A stretch of 64,000 nucleotides of DNA from Lacticaseibacillus pantheris DSM 15945 = JCM 12539 = NBRC 106106 (lineage in GTDB: Bacteria; Bacillota; Bacilli; Lactobacillales; Lactobacillaceae), in NCBI RefSeq assembly GCF_001311175.1, contig NZ_BBAI01000006.1, forward strand, positions 1 to 64,000, given 5' to 3'. Positions within the stretch are counted from its first letter, which is position 1; each line of letters opens with the position of its first letter. A model generated the notes under the pieces. It made no database searches, was not told the DNA's origin, and saw only the letters and a program-made list of their open reading frames with translations. Made by a program: the position numbers and the translations under genes. Of the stretch, positions 26,896 through 37,884 are shown piece after piece.

Positions 26896-27081
26896 ATGGC
26901 TCAATTGAAAATCACGTTGACTCGGTCTGCGGCACACCGTCTGCCGAAGCAGCGCAAGATTGTCAAGGAATTTGGCCTGGGCCGTGTGAACAGCTCGGTT
27001 ATCAAGCCAGATAACGCCGCAACTCGTGGTGTTATCAACCAGATTTCCCACCTGGTTTCCGTTGAAGAAGTTAAGGACTAA
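26896..27081 (+). CDS. rpmD: 50S ribosomal protein L30
   Basis: 61 aa, typical length. Starts [15 protein letters not shown]; contains [23 protein letters not shown] after AGGAGG, 13 bp after rpsE. Confidence 0.94.
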   Translation: MAQLKITLTRSAAHRLPKQRKIVKEFGLGRVNSSVIKPDNAATRGVINQISHLVSVEEVKD

Positions 27082-27112
27082 CAAAACTATATACAAGGAG
27101 GTGCGCACATCC

Positions 27113-27553
27113 ATGAAGTTACACGAACTCACTCCAAGTGAAGGTTCACGTCACAGCCGCAAGCGTCTTGGCCGTGGTACTTCTAGCGGTCAGGGTAAGA
27201 CTGCCGGTAAGGGTACTAAGGGTCAATTGGCACGTCAGGGTGGCAAGACTCGTCTTGGGTTTGAAGGTGGCCAGATGCCACTGTTCCGTCGTATGCCTAA
27301 GCGCGGTTTCAAGAACGTTAACCGCAAGGACTACGCCGTAATCAACCTGGCAGACCTGAACCGTTTTGATGATGGTACTGAGGTTACTCCAGCATTGCTC
27401 GTTGAGAGTGGCTTGGTTAAGAACGAACTCGACGGTATCAAGCTGTTGGGTAACGGTGAATTAACCAAGAAGCTGACCATCAAGGTAGCAAAAGCATCCG
27501 CAACTGCTAAAGAAGCTGTTGCAGCAGCAGGCGGTTCGATTGAGGTGATCTAA
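27113..27553 (+). CDS. rplO: 50S ribosomal protein L15
   Basis: 146 aa, ATG at 27113 after AAGGAGGTG. N-terminus [20 protein letters not shown] with the glycine-rich [18 protein letters not shown]. The stop overlaps the secY start (TAATG). Confidence 0.95.
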   Translation: MKLHELTPSEGSRHSRKRLGRGTSSGQGKTAGKGTKGQLARQGGKTRLGFEGGQMPLFRRMPKRGFKNVNRKDYAVINLADLNRFDDGTEVTPALLVESGLVKNELDGIKLLGNGELTKKLTIKVAKASATAKEAVAAAGGSIEVI

Positions 27554-28866
27554 TGATTGCGACCCTCAAAAACGCTCTCAAGGTAAAGGACATCCGGCAC
27601 AAGATGTTGTTCACCCTGATCGTTTTGCTGGTTTACCGGTTAGGCGCAAGTATTTCGGTACCTGGGATTGATGCTGGTCAACTCACTAAGATGGGTGATA
27701 CCGGCCTCATTTCCATTCTATCGACCGTCAGTGGTGGTGGCCTGTCGAACTACTCCATCTTTGCTTTGGGGGTTTCGCCATACATTACCGCACAGATTAT
27801 CATTCAACTGTTACAGATGGACATCGTGCCGAAGTTTGTTGAATGGAGTAAACAGGGTGAAGTTGGTCGGCGCAAGCTGAACCAGATTACCCGTTACCTG
27901 ACCATTATCTTGGCTTTTGTCCAGGGTATTGGTATCACCGCTGGGTTCCAAGTGCTTTCCCAATACGGGTTGGTCAAGGATCCTAGCGTTGAGCAGTACA
28001 TCGTCATCGGGATTATTTTGACCGGTGGTACGATGCTACTGACTTGGATGGGTGAGCAAATTACCGATAAAGGTCTGGGCAATGGTGTGTCCATGATTAT
28101 CTTTGCCGGTATCATTGCTCGCCTCCCATCCGGGATTCAGGAAATCTGGACGGACCAAATTACGAACAACAACGCAGCGGATCGTTGGCAGGGAGCCCTC
28201 TTCATGGCGGGTCTCGTGGTACTGGTCATCGTTGTCGTTGCGTTCGTAACCTGGGTGCAACAAGCTAACCGTAAAATTCCGATTCAGTACACGCGCCGTG
28301 TGACCAGTGCGGGCGACAATTCCTACTTGCCCCTCAAGGTTAACGTTGCCGGTGTGATCCCCGTCATCTTTGCCAGCTCATTAATTGTGACGCCACAAAC
28401 TATTTTGATGGCGTTCCAAAAGAGTCATGGCAGTGATGGTTGGTACATCACATTGACTAACATCTTTAGCCTAGAGAAGCCAATCGGGATTGTTTTGTAC
28501 ACCGTACTGATTGTTTTGTTCACGTTCTTCTACGCCTTTGTCCAGGTTAACCCGGAAAAGCTGTCGGAGAACTTGGTCAAACAGGGTAGTTACATTCCGG
28601 GTGTTTGGCCCGGTAAGGAAACGGAAAAATTCGTTTCCCGGATTCTCATGCGGTTGTCCGTTGTCGGGGCCCTCTTCCTTGGGTTGATTGCCCTGATGCC
28701 ACAGTTAGCAGCGTTGCTGTGGAACTTACCACAGTCAATTGGTTTGGGTGGTACCAGCCTGTTGATCGTGGTCATGACAGCCATTGAGTTGGTACGCCAG
28801 CTGGATGGGTTGCTCATGAAACGCGAATACGTTGGCTTCATTCAGGGCGACCTGGTGAAGAAATAG
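27553..28866 (+). CDS. secY: Protein translocase channel SecY
   Basis: 437 aa, about ten membrane helices. Plug/TM2 region [21 protein letters not shown] and the cytosolic loop [17 protein letters not shown] are recognisable. Forms the Sec channel with SecE and SecG for export and membrane insertion. Starts in the rplO stop codon, so translation is coupled. adk follows after 20 bp. Confidence 0.97.
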   Translation: MIATLKNALKVKDIRHKMLFTLIVLLVYRLGASISVPGIDAGQLTKMGDTGLISILSTVSGGGLSNYSIFALGVSPYITAQIIIQLLQMDIVPKFVEWSKQGEVGRRKLNQITRYLTIILAFVQGIGITAGFQVLSQYGLVKDPSVEQYIVIGIILTGGTMLLTWMGEQITDKGLGNGVSMIIFAGIIARLPSGIQEIWTDQITNNNAADRWQGALFMAGLVVLVIVVVAFVTWVQQANRKIPIQYTRRVTSAGDNSYLPLKVNVAGVIPVIFASSLIVTPQTILMAFQKSHGSDGWYITLTNIFSLEKPIGIVLYTVLIVLFTFFYAFVQVNPEKLSENLVKQGSYIPGVWPGKETEKFVSRILMRLSVVGALFLGLIALMPQLAALLWNLPQSIGLGGTSLLIVVMTAIELVRQLDGLLMKREYVGFIQGDLVKK

Positions 28867-28886
28867 CTAAACGGAGGCTACAAAAA

Positions 28887-29542
28887 GTGAATCTGATTTT
28901 AATGGGTCTACCAGGCGCGGGTAAGGGTACTCAAGCCGAGAAAATCGTCGTGAAGTACCCAATTGCTCACATTAGTACTGGCGACATGTTCCGGGCAGCG
29001 ATGGCTAACGGTACTGAGCTCGGCAAACAAGCCAAGTCCTATATGGACCAGGGCCAGTTGGTGCCAGACGAAGTCACTGAAGGTCTCGTCAAGGAGCGTC
29101 TGCAGGAACCAGATACTGAATCTGGTTACATGCTGGATGGTTTCCCACGGACGATTGCCCAGGCGGAGGCGTTGACTGATATCACCGCCGAGCTGAACAA
29201 GCCGTTGGATGCGGTCATCAACATTGACGTTGACCCAAAAATCCTGGCTGACCGTCTGAGCGCACGTTATATCTGCAAAACCTGTGGGGCAACATACAAC
29301 AAGTTGTACCATAACCCCAAGGTTGAAGGAACCTGCGACCGCTGTGGTGGTCACGAGTTCTTCCAGCGGGATGACGATAAGCCAGAAACCGTTCAGAACC
29401 GTCTGCAGGTAAACATTGAAATGAACACGCCCCTGCTTGATTTCTACGCCGACCGGAAGTTGCTGTACACCGTTAATGGTGATCAGGATATTGACGCGGT
29501 GTTCGCAGAGATTGAAAAAAAATTCTCGCGGCTATGGCCTAA
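28887..29542 (+). CDS. adk: Adenylate kinase (probable frameshift near the end)
   Basis: 218 aa after repair. P-loop [10 protein letters not shown] near residue 7, NMP-binding [10 protein letters not shown], and a LID with a four-cysteine zinc site (CKTCG..CDRCG), the Gram-positive long form. GTG start after ACGGAGG. As read, the frame runs on to 29570 with an unusual tail; restoring one A in the run at 29515-29522 gives EKKILAAMA and a stop at 29540-29542, the normal length. Confidence 0.92.
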
Positions 29543-29689
29543 CTCGAGGATGGCACCGTCTGTCGGCTGACAGACTTGTTTTCAACTTGCGAACTTTGTG
29601 GTACACTGCTTTGGTGTGCCGGACGGTCGGCGCCCATTTTTGGGTGCGTGATTAATTGTGACCAAAACGGACGAGGAGGAAAAGGTTTC

Positions 29690-29907
29690 GTGGCAAAAGA
29701 CGATGTCATTGAGATTCAGGGCACCGTGGTGGATAGCTACCCAACGCGATGTTTAAAGTAAAGCTTGAAAACGATGCAGAAATTCTCGCGCACGTTTCCG
29801 GTAAGATTCGGATGCACTACATTCGGATTCTGCCTGGTGACCGCGTGACGGTGGAGTTATCTCCATACGACCTGACAAAGGGTCGGATTACTTACCGTTT
29901 CAAGTAG
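29690..29907 (+). CDS. infA: Translation initiation factor IF-1 (one frameshift)
   Basis: 72 aa after repair. OB-fold protein of the 30S A site. GTG start after [28 protein letters not shown] then the frame is lost at 29743-29744 (CCAACGCG for CCAAACGCG); it resumes as [20 protein letters not shown] and ends GRITYRFK. A promoter-like TACACT occurs at 29602-29607 without a clear -35. Confidence 0.94.
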
Positions 29908-29930
29908 TCAACACAGGAGGCATTTTAAAG

Positions 29931-30047
29931 ATGAAAGTACGTCCATCTGTTAAGAAAATGTGTGAGCACTGCAAGGTTGTCCGCCGCAAGGGCCGCGTGA
30001 TGATTATTTGCTCTGCAAACCCAAAGCACAAGCAGCGCCAAGGATAA
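29931..30047 (+). CDS. rpmJ: 50S ribosomal protein L36
   Basis: 38 aa: [20 protein letters not shown] and on to KHKQRQG. Zinc-type with C-X2-C, C and H ligands. ATG after AGGAGG, 23 bp after infA. Confidence 0.95.
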   Translation: MKVRPSVKKMCEHCKVVRRKGRVMIICSANPKHKQRQG

Positions 30048-30078
30048 TAACTAACACTAAAATAGGAGGTGTCATCAC

Positions 30079-30444
30079 ATGGCTCGTATTGCAGGTATTG
30101 ATTTACCCCGCAACAAGCAAATTGTCATCGGTCTGACTTACATTTACGGTATCGGTAACACGACTGCGCGTAAGATTGTCGCAGCAGCCGGCGTTCCCGA
30201 AAATGTTCGTGTTGCAGACCTGACTCCTGACCAGGAAGACAAGCTGCGTGCGGAAGTAGATAACGTTCGTGTCGAAGGTGATCTGCGTCGTGAAGTTAGC
30301 ATGAACATTAAGCGGCTTCAGGAAATTGGCTCATACCGTGGCATGCGCCACCGTCGTGGTCTGCCAGTTCGCGGTCAGCACACCAAGAACAACGCACGTA
30401 CTCGCAAGGGTAAGAAGACTACCATTGCTGGTAAGAAGAAATAA
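30079..30444 (+). CDS. rpsM: 30S ribosomal protein S13
   Basis: 121 aa. Starts [20 protein letters not shown]; the basic C-terminal tail ([17 protein letters not shown]) contacts P-site tRNA. ATG after ATAGGAGGTG. Confidence 0.96.
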   Translation: MARIAGIDLPRNKQIVIGLTYIYGIGNTTARKIVAAAGVPENVRVADLTPDQEDKLRAEVDNVRVEGDLRREVSMNIKRLQEIGSYRGMRHRRGLPVRGQHTKNNARTRKGKKTTIAGKKK

Positions 30445-30462
30445 TAAAGGAGGTCTGTACTG

Positions 30463-30852
30463 ATGGCAACAAGGAAAACAACGCGCAAGCGTCGTGTGCG
30501 TAAGCACATCGAAAGCGGTGTTGCGCACATCCACGCCACTTTCAACAACACTTTGGTCATGATTACTGATGCCCAAGGTAACGCAGTGGCTTGGTCTTCT
30601 GCTGGTGCACTTGGCTTCAAGGGCTCCCGTAAGTCCACGCCATACGCTGCACAAATGGCTGCAGAAGCAGCTGCTAAGGAAGCAATGGAACACGGCATGA
30701 AGTCCGTTGAAGTAGCCGTTAAGGGTCCTGGTTCGGGCCGTGAAGCTGCTATTCGTGCCATTCAGGCTGCCGGTATTGACGTTACGGCTATTCGCGACGT
30801 TACACCAGTGCCTCACAATGGTTCTCGTCCTCCAAAGCGTCGTCGGGTGTAG
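30463..30852 (+). CDS. rpsK: 30S ribosomal protein S11
   Basis: 129 aa. [20 protein letters not shown] and [16 protein letters not shown]-terminal [18 protein letters not shown]. Part of the platform. 18 bp after rpsM, 75 bp before rpoA. Confidence 0.96.
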   Translation: MATRKTTRKRRVRKHIESGVAHIHATFNNTLVMITDAQGNAVAWSSAGALGFKGSRKSTPYAAQMAAEAAAKEAMEHGMKSVEVAVKGPGSGREAAIRAIQAAGIDVTAIRDVTPVPHNGSRPPKRRRV

Positions 30853-30927
30853 TTCGCATGCCCTACGCTTTGTTGAGCGCGTGGGTATGTCGCACATCAC
30901 TCTCGATTTGAAAGGGGTACACAATAG

Positions 30928-31869
30928 ATGATTGAATTTGAAAAGCCAAACATCACCAAGGTTGAAGAAGACAACAACTACGGTAAGTTTGTCGTCGAGC
31001 CACTCGAACGCGGGTATGGTACTACGCTCGGCAATTCGTTGCGGCGAATTTTGCTTTCATCTTTGCCTGGGGCAGCGGTTTCCAGCGTACACATTGATGG
31101 CGTCGTGCATGAATTCTCGACGATTGATGGTGTATTGGAAGACGTCACCCAGATTATCCTCAACATTAAGAAGCTTGCTTTGAAGGTTGAGGGTGAGGAA
31201 GAGGACAAGAAGGCCACCATCTTGGTCGAGGGTCCGGCTGTCGTGACAGCTGCGGACATCAAAACAGATGCTGACGTTGAGGTATTGAACCCTGACCAGT
31301 ACATCTGTACCATTGCCGAAGGCGGTCGCCTGGAAATGGAAATGACGATCAAGACTGGTCGTGGGTATGTTCCGGCTGATCAGAACAAGTCTGACGACCA
31401 GCCGATTGGGGTCATCGCTGTGGATTCCATCTTTACCCCAATTAGTAAAGTTAACTACACGGTTGAGAGTGCTCGTGTGGGCCGTCGCAGTGATTTTGAT
31501 AAGCTGACGTTGGATGTCTGGACGAACGGGTCAATTACCCCTAGTGCAGCCATTGCGTTGGCCGCCAAGATTTTGACGGATCACCTGGCAATCTTTGTCA
31601 ACCTGACTGATGACGCCAAGAACGCCGACATCATGGTTGAAAAGGAAGACAGTCAGCGTGAAAAGTTACTTGATATGACTATCGAGGAACTGGACCTGTC
31701 TGTTCGTTCTTACAACTGTCTGAAGCGTGCCGGTATCAACACCGTTCAGGAATTGACCGACAAGACTGAAGCAGAAATGATGAAGGTACGTAACCTCGGC
31801 CGGAAGTCGCTTGAAGAAGTTAAGAACAAGCTGTCCGACTTGGGCCTTAGCCTACGTCAAGAAGACTAA
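30928..31869 (+). CDS. rpoA: RNA polymerase subunit alpha
   Basis: 313 aa. N-terminal assembly domain with [20 protein letters not shown] near residue 28, and the C-terminal DNA/activator-binding domain ([32 protein letters not shown]). ATG after AAAGGGG. Frame intact, unlike rpoB and rpoC here. Confidence 0.97.
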   Translation: MIEFEKPNITKVEEDNNYGKFVVEPLERGYGTTLGNSLRRILLSSLPGAAVSSVHIDGVVHEFSTIDGVLEDVTQIILNIKKLALKVEGEEEDKKATILVEGPAVVTAADIKTDADVEVLNPDQYICTIAEGGRLEMEMTIKTGRGYVPADQNKSDDQPIGVIAVDSIFTPISKVNYTVESARVGRRSDFDKLTLDVWTNGSITPSAAIALAAKILTDHLAIFVNLTDDAKNADIMVEKEDSQREKLLDMTIEELDLSVRSYNCLKRAGINTVQELTDKTEAEMMKVRNLGRKSLEEVKNKLSDLGLSLRQED

Positions 31870-31889
31870 TTGTAAAGGAGGAATAACAC

Positions 31890-32270
31890 ATGAGTTACCG
31901 GAAATTGGGCCGTACTAGTTCCCAGCGTAAGGCATTGCTCCGTGACCTGACTACTGACTTGATTATCAATGAACGTATCGTCACGACGGAAGCCCGCGCG
32001 AAGGAAATTCGTTCGACTACTGAAAAGATGATTACGTTGGGTAAGCATGGTGACCTGCACGCACGTCGTCAGGCTGCTGCGTTTGTTCGCAACGAAATTG
32101 CCGATGTTACTGAAGAAGGGGACGCAGTTGTGGTTACATCCGCATTGCAGAAGCTGTTCACTGACCTGGCAAAGCGTTACGAAGGCCGCAATGGTGGTTA
32201 CACCCGGATTATGAAGACTAGCCCACGGCGTGGTGACGCCGCACCGATGGTTATCATCGAGCTGGTTTAA
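31890..32270 (+). CDS. rplQ: 50S ribosomal protein L17
   Basis: 126 aa. Starts [20 protein letters not shown]; ends [14 protein letters not shown]. Last gene of the alpha operon. ATG after AAAGGAGG. The usual lactobacillus order continues with the ECF genes after a 600-bp gap. Confidence 0.96.
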   Translation: MSYRKLGRTSSQRKALLRDLTTDLIINERIVTTEARAKEIRSTTEKMITLGKHGDLHARRQAAAFVRNEIADVTEEGDAVVVTSALQKLFTDLAKRYEGRNGGYTRIMKTSPRRGDAAPMVIIELV

Positions 32271-32878
32271 TTATTCAGGTGGCATCTTGATGCCACAACC
32301 AGGCGGGTCGCACCCGGCTGGACGGATCAAGACGTGTGCGTAAGCAATTGCGTGCACCACTAAGTAAAACCGAATCGACCCTCGTTGGCCGATTCACTTT
32401 GATCATTTGATCGATGGAGCGTTACGATGATGGGTGCCACAGAGCGGAGTGGGGCGTTCAGAAGCTGAGCATTAACTTGACGTTGACGGAGGCGGTTTTC
32501 GCCGTAGTCAATGTCGGGTTAAGCGCAAGCTTCTGCCCCACGCAGCTCGACTCAGCTAATGTAAATTAGCACGTGGTATGGCCTATAGTGCCGGGGCGAC
32601 GGTCCTCTTAGTCTAGCTTGCGAGTGCCAGGGCAACCTGGTCCTCCATCATTAAATGATTTTCTACATAGCAATTAAACGGTGGTTCACTTTGCGCAAGG
32701 GTGACCGCGGTTCAGCAACGTTGCTAGGGCGGGTCGTGATGGCCCGCCTTTTTGGTACCCACAAATGAATGTGAGGCCGACGTCGATACCATAACCGTCG
32801 CTGTCAACAGTACCCGTGCCTGTGTTATCATAATTGGGTTAAACATACAGACTAAGACCAGTGAGAGGGGTGCCGCGT
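32271..32878. other. Non-coding region between rplQ and ecfA1
   Basis: No gene. It holds a long hairpin (about 32448-32545: GTGGGGC..AGAAGCT arms closing on TTAACTTGACGTTGAC with GTCAATGTCGGGTTAA), two short related blocks (GTGCCGGGGCGACGGTCCTC near 32590 and GTGCCAGGGCAACCTGGTCC near 32626), and a terminator at 32728-32757. Confidence 0.65.
32728..32757 (+). terminator. Terminator upstream of ecfA1
   Basis: GGCGGGTC and GGCCCGCC arms around GTGAT, followed by T5. It closes the rplQ-side transcript. The sequence after the stem (CGCCTTTTTGGTACCCACA) recurs at 54893-54912. Confidence 0.75.
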
Positions 32879-33729
32879 TTGGAACCAGTCATTAATATTG
32901 AGGACCTATCGTTCCGGTATCGGGATGCTGAACAAGATGCTTTACGGCACGTCTCGATGAGCATTCAACCTGGCGAATGGGTTGCCATTATTGGCCGTAA
33001 TGGTAGTGGTAAGAGCACCCTTGCTGGCAACATTATCGGATTACTCGAACCAGAGCGGGGCCAGGTTACCAGTGGTCACGTGACGGTGAGCGGTTTACCA
33101 CTGGACGATGAACACGTGTGGGATATCCGTGATCATGTCGGGGTGGTCTTCCAAAATCCGGATAACCAGTTTGTCGGTGCTACCGTTGCGGACGATATTG
33201 CCTTTGGAATGGAAAATCGTGCGGTGCCCCGGGAAGAGATGCACGAACGTGTGGCTGCGGCCCTGACTGCTGTCAACATGAGCGACTTTGCCGAGCGTGA
33301 ACCGGCCCGGCTTTCTGGTGGGCAAAAGCAACGGGTGGCGATTGCCGGCATTGTGGCGCAGGCACCCGATATCATCATTCTCGATGAAGCCACATCAATG
33401 CTGGACCCGGCCGGACGCCGTGAGGTCATCGACCTGGTGACGCAGTTGCAGCATGAGCGCCACATGACCGTTTTGTCCATTACGCACGACCTCAGCGAAG
33501 CGGCGCGTGCCGACCGGATTATCATGCTGCTCACGGTGAGGTGGCCGACGTTGGCACGCCCGCGGAGATTTTTACCCGCGGACACGAACTGGCCGATAAC
33601 GGACTGGACGTACCGTATCCGGAGCAACTCAAAGCGGCGTTGCGGGGCCGCGGCATTCAGGTGCCGAACGAATACTTTACGGAGAAAGGACTGGTGGATT
33701 ACTTATGGACATTACGTTCGACCATGTAA
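32879..33729 (+). CDS. ecfA1: ECF transporter ATPase EcfA1 (one frameshift)
   Basis: 283 aa after repair. Walker [10 protein letters not shown] near residue 42, Q-loop VFQNPDNQF, signature [13 protein letters not shown], Walker [14 protein letters not shown]-loop SITHD. Start TTG at 32879 after GAGAGGGG. One G is missing near 33529 (ATGCTGCTCAC for ATGCTGGCTCAC); the tail is [17 protein letters not shown] to LRSTM. It forms the energising core with EcfA2 and EcfT that is shared by vitamin-specific S components. It overlaps ecfA2 by 25 bp. Confidence 0.92.
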
Positions 33730-34570
33730 GCTATACCTACCAGCCGGCACGCCGTTTGCGGGCGCGGGTCTGCGTGACGTGTCGACCACAATTCGTGGTG
33801 GCGAATACACGGCTATTATCGGCCATACCGGCTCGGGTAAATCGACCCTACTACAGCACCTGAACGCGTTACTGAAACCGACTGAGGGTACCGTCACGAT
33901 TGGCGACCGGGTGATTACCCCGACAACGAATAACAAACACCTGCGGCCACTACGCCAGCAGGTGGGCATGGTCTTTCAGTTTCCTGAAAGCCAGCTTTTT
34001 GAATCCACCGTGCAGCGTGACATTGCCTTTGGTCCGGAAAACTTCGGCATGGGCAAAGACGAAGCCGCCCAGCTGGCTGCCGACACCGCCAAGTTGGTGG
34101 GGTTACCCGACGATGTTTTGGGGCGTTCCCCCTTCGACCTCTCTGGTGGACAAATGCGCCGTGTCGCCATTGCGGGCGTGCTGGCAATGCAGCCGTCCGT
34201 ACTGGTGCTAGACGAGCCTACCGCCGGGCTGGATCCTGCCGGCCGACGCGACTTGATGGCGCTGTTTGCGCAATTGCACCGGGAGCAAGGGTTGACCATC
34301 GTTTTGGTGACGCACCAGATGGACGATGTGGCCGACTTTGCGGAACACGTCCTCGTCATGGACGGTGGTGCCCTGGTCAAGGAAGGCACCCCGCGGGAGA
34401 TTTTTGCGGATGCCGAGTGGTTACAGGCGCACAGCCTAGCGCTACCGACTACTACCCGGATGGCCGGAGAATTAACCGAGCGGGGCTTTCACTTTGACCG
34501 CGTACCGCTGACGTTAGCGGAGCTCGCCGATGGGCTTGCACCACAGTTAGGGGGCTCACTTGATGAATAG
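33705..34570 (+). CDS. ecfA2: ECF transporter ATPase EcfA2 (one frameshift)
   Basis: 288 aa after repair. [15 protein letters not shown], Walker [10 protein letters not shown], signature [13 protein letters not shown], Walker [14 protein letters not shown]. One G is missing at 33746-33747 (CCGGCACG for CCGGGCACG). As read, the two errors fuse ecfA1 and ecfA2 into a single false ORF. The ecfT start overlaps its end. Confidence 0.92.
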
Positions 34571-35360
34571 TATGCTACTGGGACGCTATATTCCCGGCAA
34601 TTCGCCGGTGCACCAACTCGATCCGCGCACCAAGCTATTGGGGTGTTTCTATTACATCGGCATCGTGTTCCTGGCAAATAACTGGATTACCTACGCGCTA
34701 TTATTTGTGCTCACGCTAGGTCTGTTGCCCCTGGCGCGCGTGCGCTTGGGCTTCTTTCTCCGCGGACTACGGGCCATCATGTTTCTAATTCTGTTTACGG
34801 TGCTACTGCAGCTCTTCTTCACGACCGGGGGACACGTCTGGTGGCAGTGGGGATGGCTAACCGTGACGAGCAAAGGTGTACTGAACGCCGTGTACATTTT
34901 GTGCCGGTTGGTGCTCATCATCTTTGCGTCCACGTTACTGACGCTGACCACGCAGCCACTGGGACTCGCAGACGCGGTGGAGTCCATCCTCAAGCCGCTG
35001 AAGAAAATCCACGTACCGGTAACGGAACTCGCACTGATGTTGTCAATTGCGCTCCGCTTTGTGCCTACGCTGATGGACCAGACCACCAAGACGATGAACG
35101 CACAACGAGCGCGGGGCGTCGACTTCGGTAGTGGCGGCCCCATTAAACAACTTAAGTCGATTGTTCCGCTGTTCATTCCGCTGTTTGTGTCGGCATTTTC
35201 CATGGCCGACGACTTGGCGACGGCTATGGAAGCCCGGGGTTTTCGTGGCGGCGACGGCCGTACCCGCTATCGGGCCTTGGCCTACCATCGGGGGGACGTC
35301 GTGGCCGCTATTTTATTGGTGGCGGTAACCGTAGTACTGATTGTTTTGCGGACACATTGA
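34563..35360 (+). CDS. ecfT: ECF transporter transmembrane subunit EcfT
   Basis: 265 aa. N-terminus [20 protein letters not shown], several membrane helices, and the two coupling-helix ARG motifs ([10 protein letters not shown] and MEARGFRGG) that contact EcfA1/A2. ATG at 34563 preferred to the adjacent TTG; AGGGGG upstream. Third gene of the ECF module; truA follows after 21 bp. Confidence 0.94.
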   Translation: MNSMLLGRYIPGNSPVHQLDPRTKLLGCFYYIGIVFLANNWITYALLFVLTLGLLPLARVRLGFFLRGLRAIMFLILFTVLLQLFFTTGGHVWWQWGWLTVTSKGVLNAVYILCRLVLIIFASTLLTLTTQPLGLADAVESILKPLKKIHVPVTELALMLSIALRFVPTLMDQTTKTMNAQRARGVDFGSGGPIKQLKSIVPLFIPLFVSAFSMADDLATAMEARGFRGGDGRTRYRALAYHRGDVVAAILLVAVTVVLIVLRTH

Positions 35361-35381
35361 TGTGCAAAGGGGAATTGAAGT

Positions 35382-36152
35382 TTGGCTCACTATCGAATTA
35401 CTGTTAAATATGACGGCACCAAGTTTGCGGGGTACCAGGTGCAACCACATCAACGCACGGTCCAGGGTGTGATTCAACGGGCGCTCGCCAAGATGGCTAA
35501 GGTGCCCTACATCCACGTCGACGGCTCCGGCCGGACTGACTCGGGTGTGCACGCACTGGGACAAGTGATCACCTTCGACACGCCCATCGATATCCCGGAC
35601 CGCAACATGCTTGCGGCGCTGAACAGCATGATGCCGCTCGACATTTTGGTGTTGGAGTGTGCGCATGCCCCGGATGATTTCCATGCCCGTTACTCAGCGG
35701 TGGGCAAGCGCTACATGTACCGGGTGGCGCTAGGCAAGTACACTGACCCGCTCAAGCGTTTGTACACGGGTCACTATCCGTACAAAGTGGATGCGCAACG
35801 GATTCAGACCGCGTTACGGGACCTGGTGGGTACGCACGACTTCACGAGCTTTGCCGCGAGCGGTGGACAGATAGAGGATAAGGTGCGGACCATTTACGAG
35901 GCCACGTGCACCGAGGACACGCTCAACAATGAGTTGCGGTTTGAGTTCTATGGTAACGGCTTTCTGTACAACATGGTGCGGATTATGGTCGCGACGGCGC
36001 TAGAAATTGGTAATGGCCGCCGGGATCTGCACGACTTTGAGCGCGTGCTGGCCGCCAAGGATCGCCAGCAGGCGCGGGGGACGGCGCCTGCATCCGGATT
36101 ATACCTGCAACAGGTTTATTACCCGGGAAATAATGCGGGCGCGACCATCTAG
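35382..36152 (+). CDS. truA: tRNA pseudouridine(38-40) synthase
   Basis: 256 aa, TTG start after AAGGGGAAT. Nucleophile Asp53 in [14 protein letters not shown], preceded by the typical [13 protein letters not shown]. It modifies U38-40 in the anticodon stem of many tRNAs. Same place as in other lactobacilli, between ecfT and rplM. Confidence 0.95.
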   Translation: MAHYRITVKYDGTKFAGYQVQPHQRTVQGVIQRALAKMAKVPYIHVDGSGRTDSGVHALGQVITFDTPIDIPDRNMLAALNSMMPLDILVLECAHAPDDFHARYSAVGKRYMYRVALGKYTDPLKRLYTGHYPYKVDAQRIQTALRDLVGTHDFTSFAASGGQIEDKVRTIYEATCTEDTLNNELRFEFYGNGFLYNMVRIMVATALEIGNGRRDLHDFERVLAAKDRQQARGTAPASGLYLQQVYYPGNNAGATI

Positions 36153-36168
36153 CATCGCATCTGGACGC

Positions 36169-36202
36169 GCAAAGTAGCGGCGGTGACTGGGCTACTTTGC
36201 GG
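36169..36202 (+). terminator. Hairpin after truA, possible terminator
   Basis: CGCAAAGTAGC pairs with GCTACTTTGCG across an 11-base loop. It is followed by G8 rather than T, so termination would be weak or Rho-independent signalling incomplete. Confidence 0.4.
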
Positions 36203-36260
36203 GGGGGGGATGCTCGCCGTCGATTCGCGGCAAATTCAGGATAGAACACGCCTGGACGCG

Positions 36261-36289
36261 TTGACGTTCACCGTGATATTTGATATTAT
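36261..36289 (+). promoter_or_regulatory. Promoter of rplM-rpsI
   Basis: -35 TTGACG at 36261-36266, -10 TATTAT at 36284-36289, spacer 17. Confidence 0.82.
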
Positions 36290-36300
36290 ATTAGCTGGTA

Positions 36301-36345
36301 TTGTTTGCCCCACGTAAGCCCCGGAATCTTACTAGTGTCAAACAA
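36301..36345 (+). promoter_or_regulatory. Putative L13-type leader hairpin
   Basis: In the 5' leader of rplM, TTGTTTG pairs with CAAACAA and GTAAG with CTTAC around the loop CCCCGGAAT. Position and form resemble the autoregulatory L13 leader known in Bacillota; assignment is by context, not alignment. Confidence 0.5.
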
Positions 36346-36371
36346 ACACAGAACATTGGAGGAAACTCATC

Positions 36372-36818
36372 ATGAGTAAGTCATTTATGGCCAAGCCAGG
36401 TGAAATTGACCGCAAGTGGTACGTTATCGACGCTACCGACATTGCGCTTGGTCGCTTGGCATCCGTTGTTGCCACTATCCTGCGTGGTAAGAACAAGCCT
36501 ACATTCACACCAAACGTAGATACTGGTGATAACGTGATTGTTATCAACGCAAGCAAGGTTAAGTTGACGGGTCGTAAGGCTACGGACAAGATCTACTACC
36601 ACCACAGCCAGCATCCAGGTGGGTTGAAGCACGAAGTCGCTGGCGACTTGCGTGAAAACAACCCAGAACGTTTGATTGAATACGCCGTTAAGAAGATGTT
36701 GCCAACCAAGAACACGCTGGGTCACCAGCAGTTCCTGAAGCTGCATGTTTACGCAGGCGCTGACCACAAGCACGAGGCCCAGAAGCCAGAAGTGCTTGAC
36801 ATCAAGGGCTTGATTTAA
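36372..36818 (+). CDS. rplM: 50S ribosomal protein L13
   Basis: 148 aa. [20 protein letters not shown], then [21 protein letters not shown]-terminal [13 protein letters not shown]. Early assembly protein. ATG after TTGGAGG. Co-transcribed with rpsI 11 bp later. Confidence 0.96.
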   Translation: MSKSFMAKPGEIDRKWYVIDATDIALGRLASVVATILRGKNKPTFTPNVDTGDNVIVINASKVKLTGRKATDKIYYHHSQHPGGLKHEVAGDLRENNPERLIEYAVKKMLPTKNTLGHQQFLKLHVYAGADHKHEAQKPEVLDIKGLI

Positions 36819-36829
36819 GGAGGATACAC

Positions 36830-37222
36830 ATGGCAGACGTAGTATACAGCGGCACTGGTCGCCGCAAGAACTCCGTAGCCCGCGTACGTTTGGTACCTGG
36901 GAGCGGCAAGATTACGATGAATGGTAAAGATGCTAGTGAATACATGCCATTCAACACTTTGATTCAAGATATTAACCAGCCATTTGACTTGACTGAAACC
37001 AAGGGTCAGTACGACGTCTTGGTTAACGTTAATGGTGGTGGTTTCACCGGCCAGGCCGGCGCAACCCGTCACGGTATTTCCCGTGCGCTGTTGACTGTTG
37101 ACCCTGACTTCCGTGCTGTCTTGAAGAAGGCCGGCATGCTGACTCGTGACCCTCGTATGAAGGAACGTAAGAAGCCAGGTCTGAAGAAGGCTCGTAAGGC
37201 TAGTCAGTTCTCCAAGCGTTAA
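36830..37222 (+). CDS. rpsI: 30S ribosomal protein S9
   Basis: 130 aa. [19 protein letters not shown]; the C-terminal tail [11 protein letters not shown] reaches the P-site tRNA. ATG after AAGGAGG. Confidence 0.96.
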   Translation: MADVVYSGTGRRKNSVARVRLVPGSGKITMNGKDASEYMPFNTLIQDINQPFDLTETKGQYDVLVNVNGGGFTGQAGATRHGISRALLTVDPDFRAVLKKAGMLTRDPRMKERKKPGLKKARKASQFSKR

Positions 37223-37272
37223 TTCGCGCAGAGAAATGCTGCTACAACAGCATTCAGACGAATGTTTTACCA

Positions 37273-37308
37273 AATCGGTCACCCTCCAATGGGTGGCTGA
37301 TTTTTTTT
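37273..37308 (+). terminator. Terminator after rpsI
   Basis: ATCGGTCACCC and GGGTGGCTGAT arms around TCCAAT, followed by T8. Confidence 0.9.
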
Positions 37309-37350
37309 ACTCAATGCATCTGGTAAAATGGTGGCAAAGGGGGTGGGCCA

Positions 37351-37777
37351 ATGCCCGCATTTACGCGCCAGGACGCTTTAAACGTTATGAACGATCTGGG
37401 ACTACCCGATGACAACAATTTTCTCTACGCATTTGCAACTAAGCCACTAAAAAAATGAAGTAATCTGGAACGTGTTATCGAATGTACCGCAACTTTTCAG
37501 TGCATTCTTTGAATATCCGGTGGTTATGGTTTTTACGGAAAATAAGATATACGTACATGCCGTCGGTGGCAAACATAAAGGGGAAACTACAGTATTCAAC
37601 AATGCTCAAATTGCAGAATTTGAAATTCGCACGTCAGCTATGCAGTCCAATATAGAGTTCTCATATGAAGGCAAACCGTTGCGTTTCTGGTTTATGGCCG
37701 ACTCAACAGGACGATTAGCTTATGTTCATGAAAATTATGAAAGCTTAGCTACTAAACGCTGGTTTGATTTAATCTAG
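37351..37777 (+). CDS. Small cytoplasmic protein of unknown function (one frameshift)
   Basis: About 141 aa after repair: starts MPAFTRQDALNVMNDLGLPD with AAAGGGGGTGG upstream, and continues EVIWNVLSNVPQLFSAFFEY to LATKRWFDLI. The frame breaks at an A7 run (37449-37455) where six A restores it. No signal peptide or membrane segment. The middle (VMVFTENKIYVHAVGG..AEFEIRT) has the look of a PH-like beta fold, which is only an impression. Base use is more AT-rich than the ribosomal genes. A second, nearly empty copy of its start lies at 37885-37936. Confidence 0.6.
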
Positions 37778-37837
37778 TTTTGCTCACAGGTGCTGGTAAA
37801 ATAGGCTCTTCGTCAGGTAGAATTAATGTGTTTTGTG

Positions 37838-37875
37838 AAGCATCTAGACCTTAATTGGTCTAGGTGCTTTTATTT
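37838..37875 (+). terminator. Terminator after the 37351 gene
   Basis: AGCATCTAGACC and GGTCTAGGTGCT arms around TTAATT, then TTTATTTTTTT. Confidence 0.9.
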
Positions 37876-37884
37876 TTTTGCGCA

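Noticed and set aside
32695-32715. T-box-like AAGGGTGACCGCGG before ecfA1
   Set aside because: The core lacks the TGGTA bases needed for tRNA pairing, and no stem I elements precede it.
32861-34570. A fused double-ATPase ECF protein
   Set aside because: Two single-base losses produce it. Repair gives normal-length EcfA1 and EcfA2 with their own starts and a 25-bp overlap.
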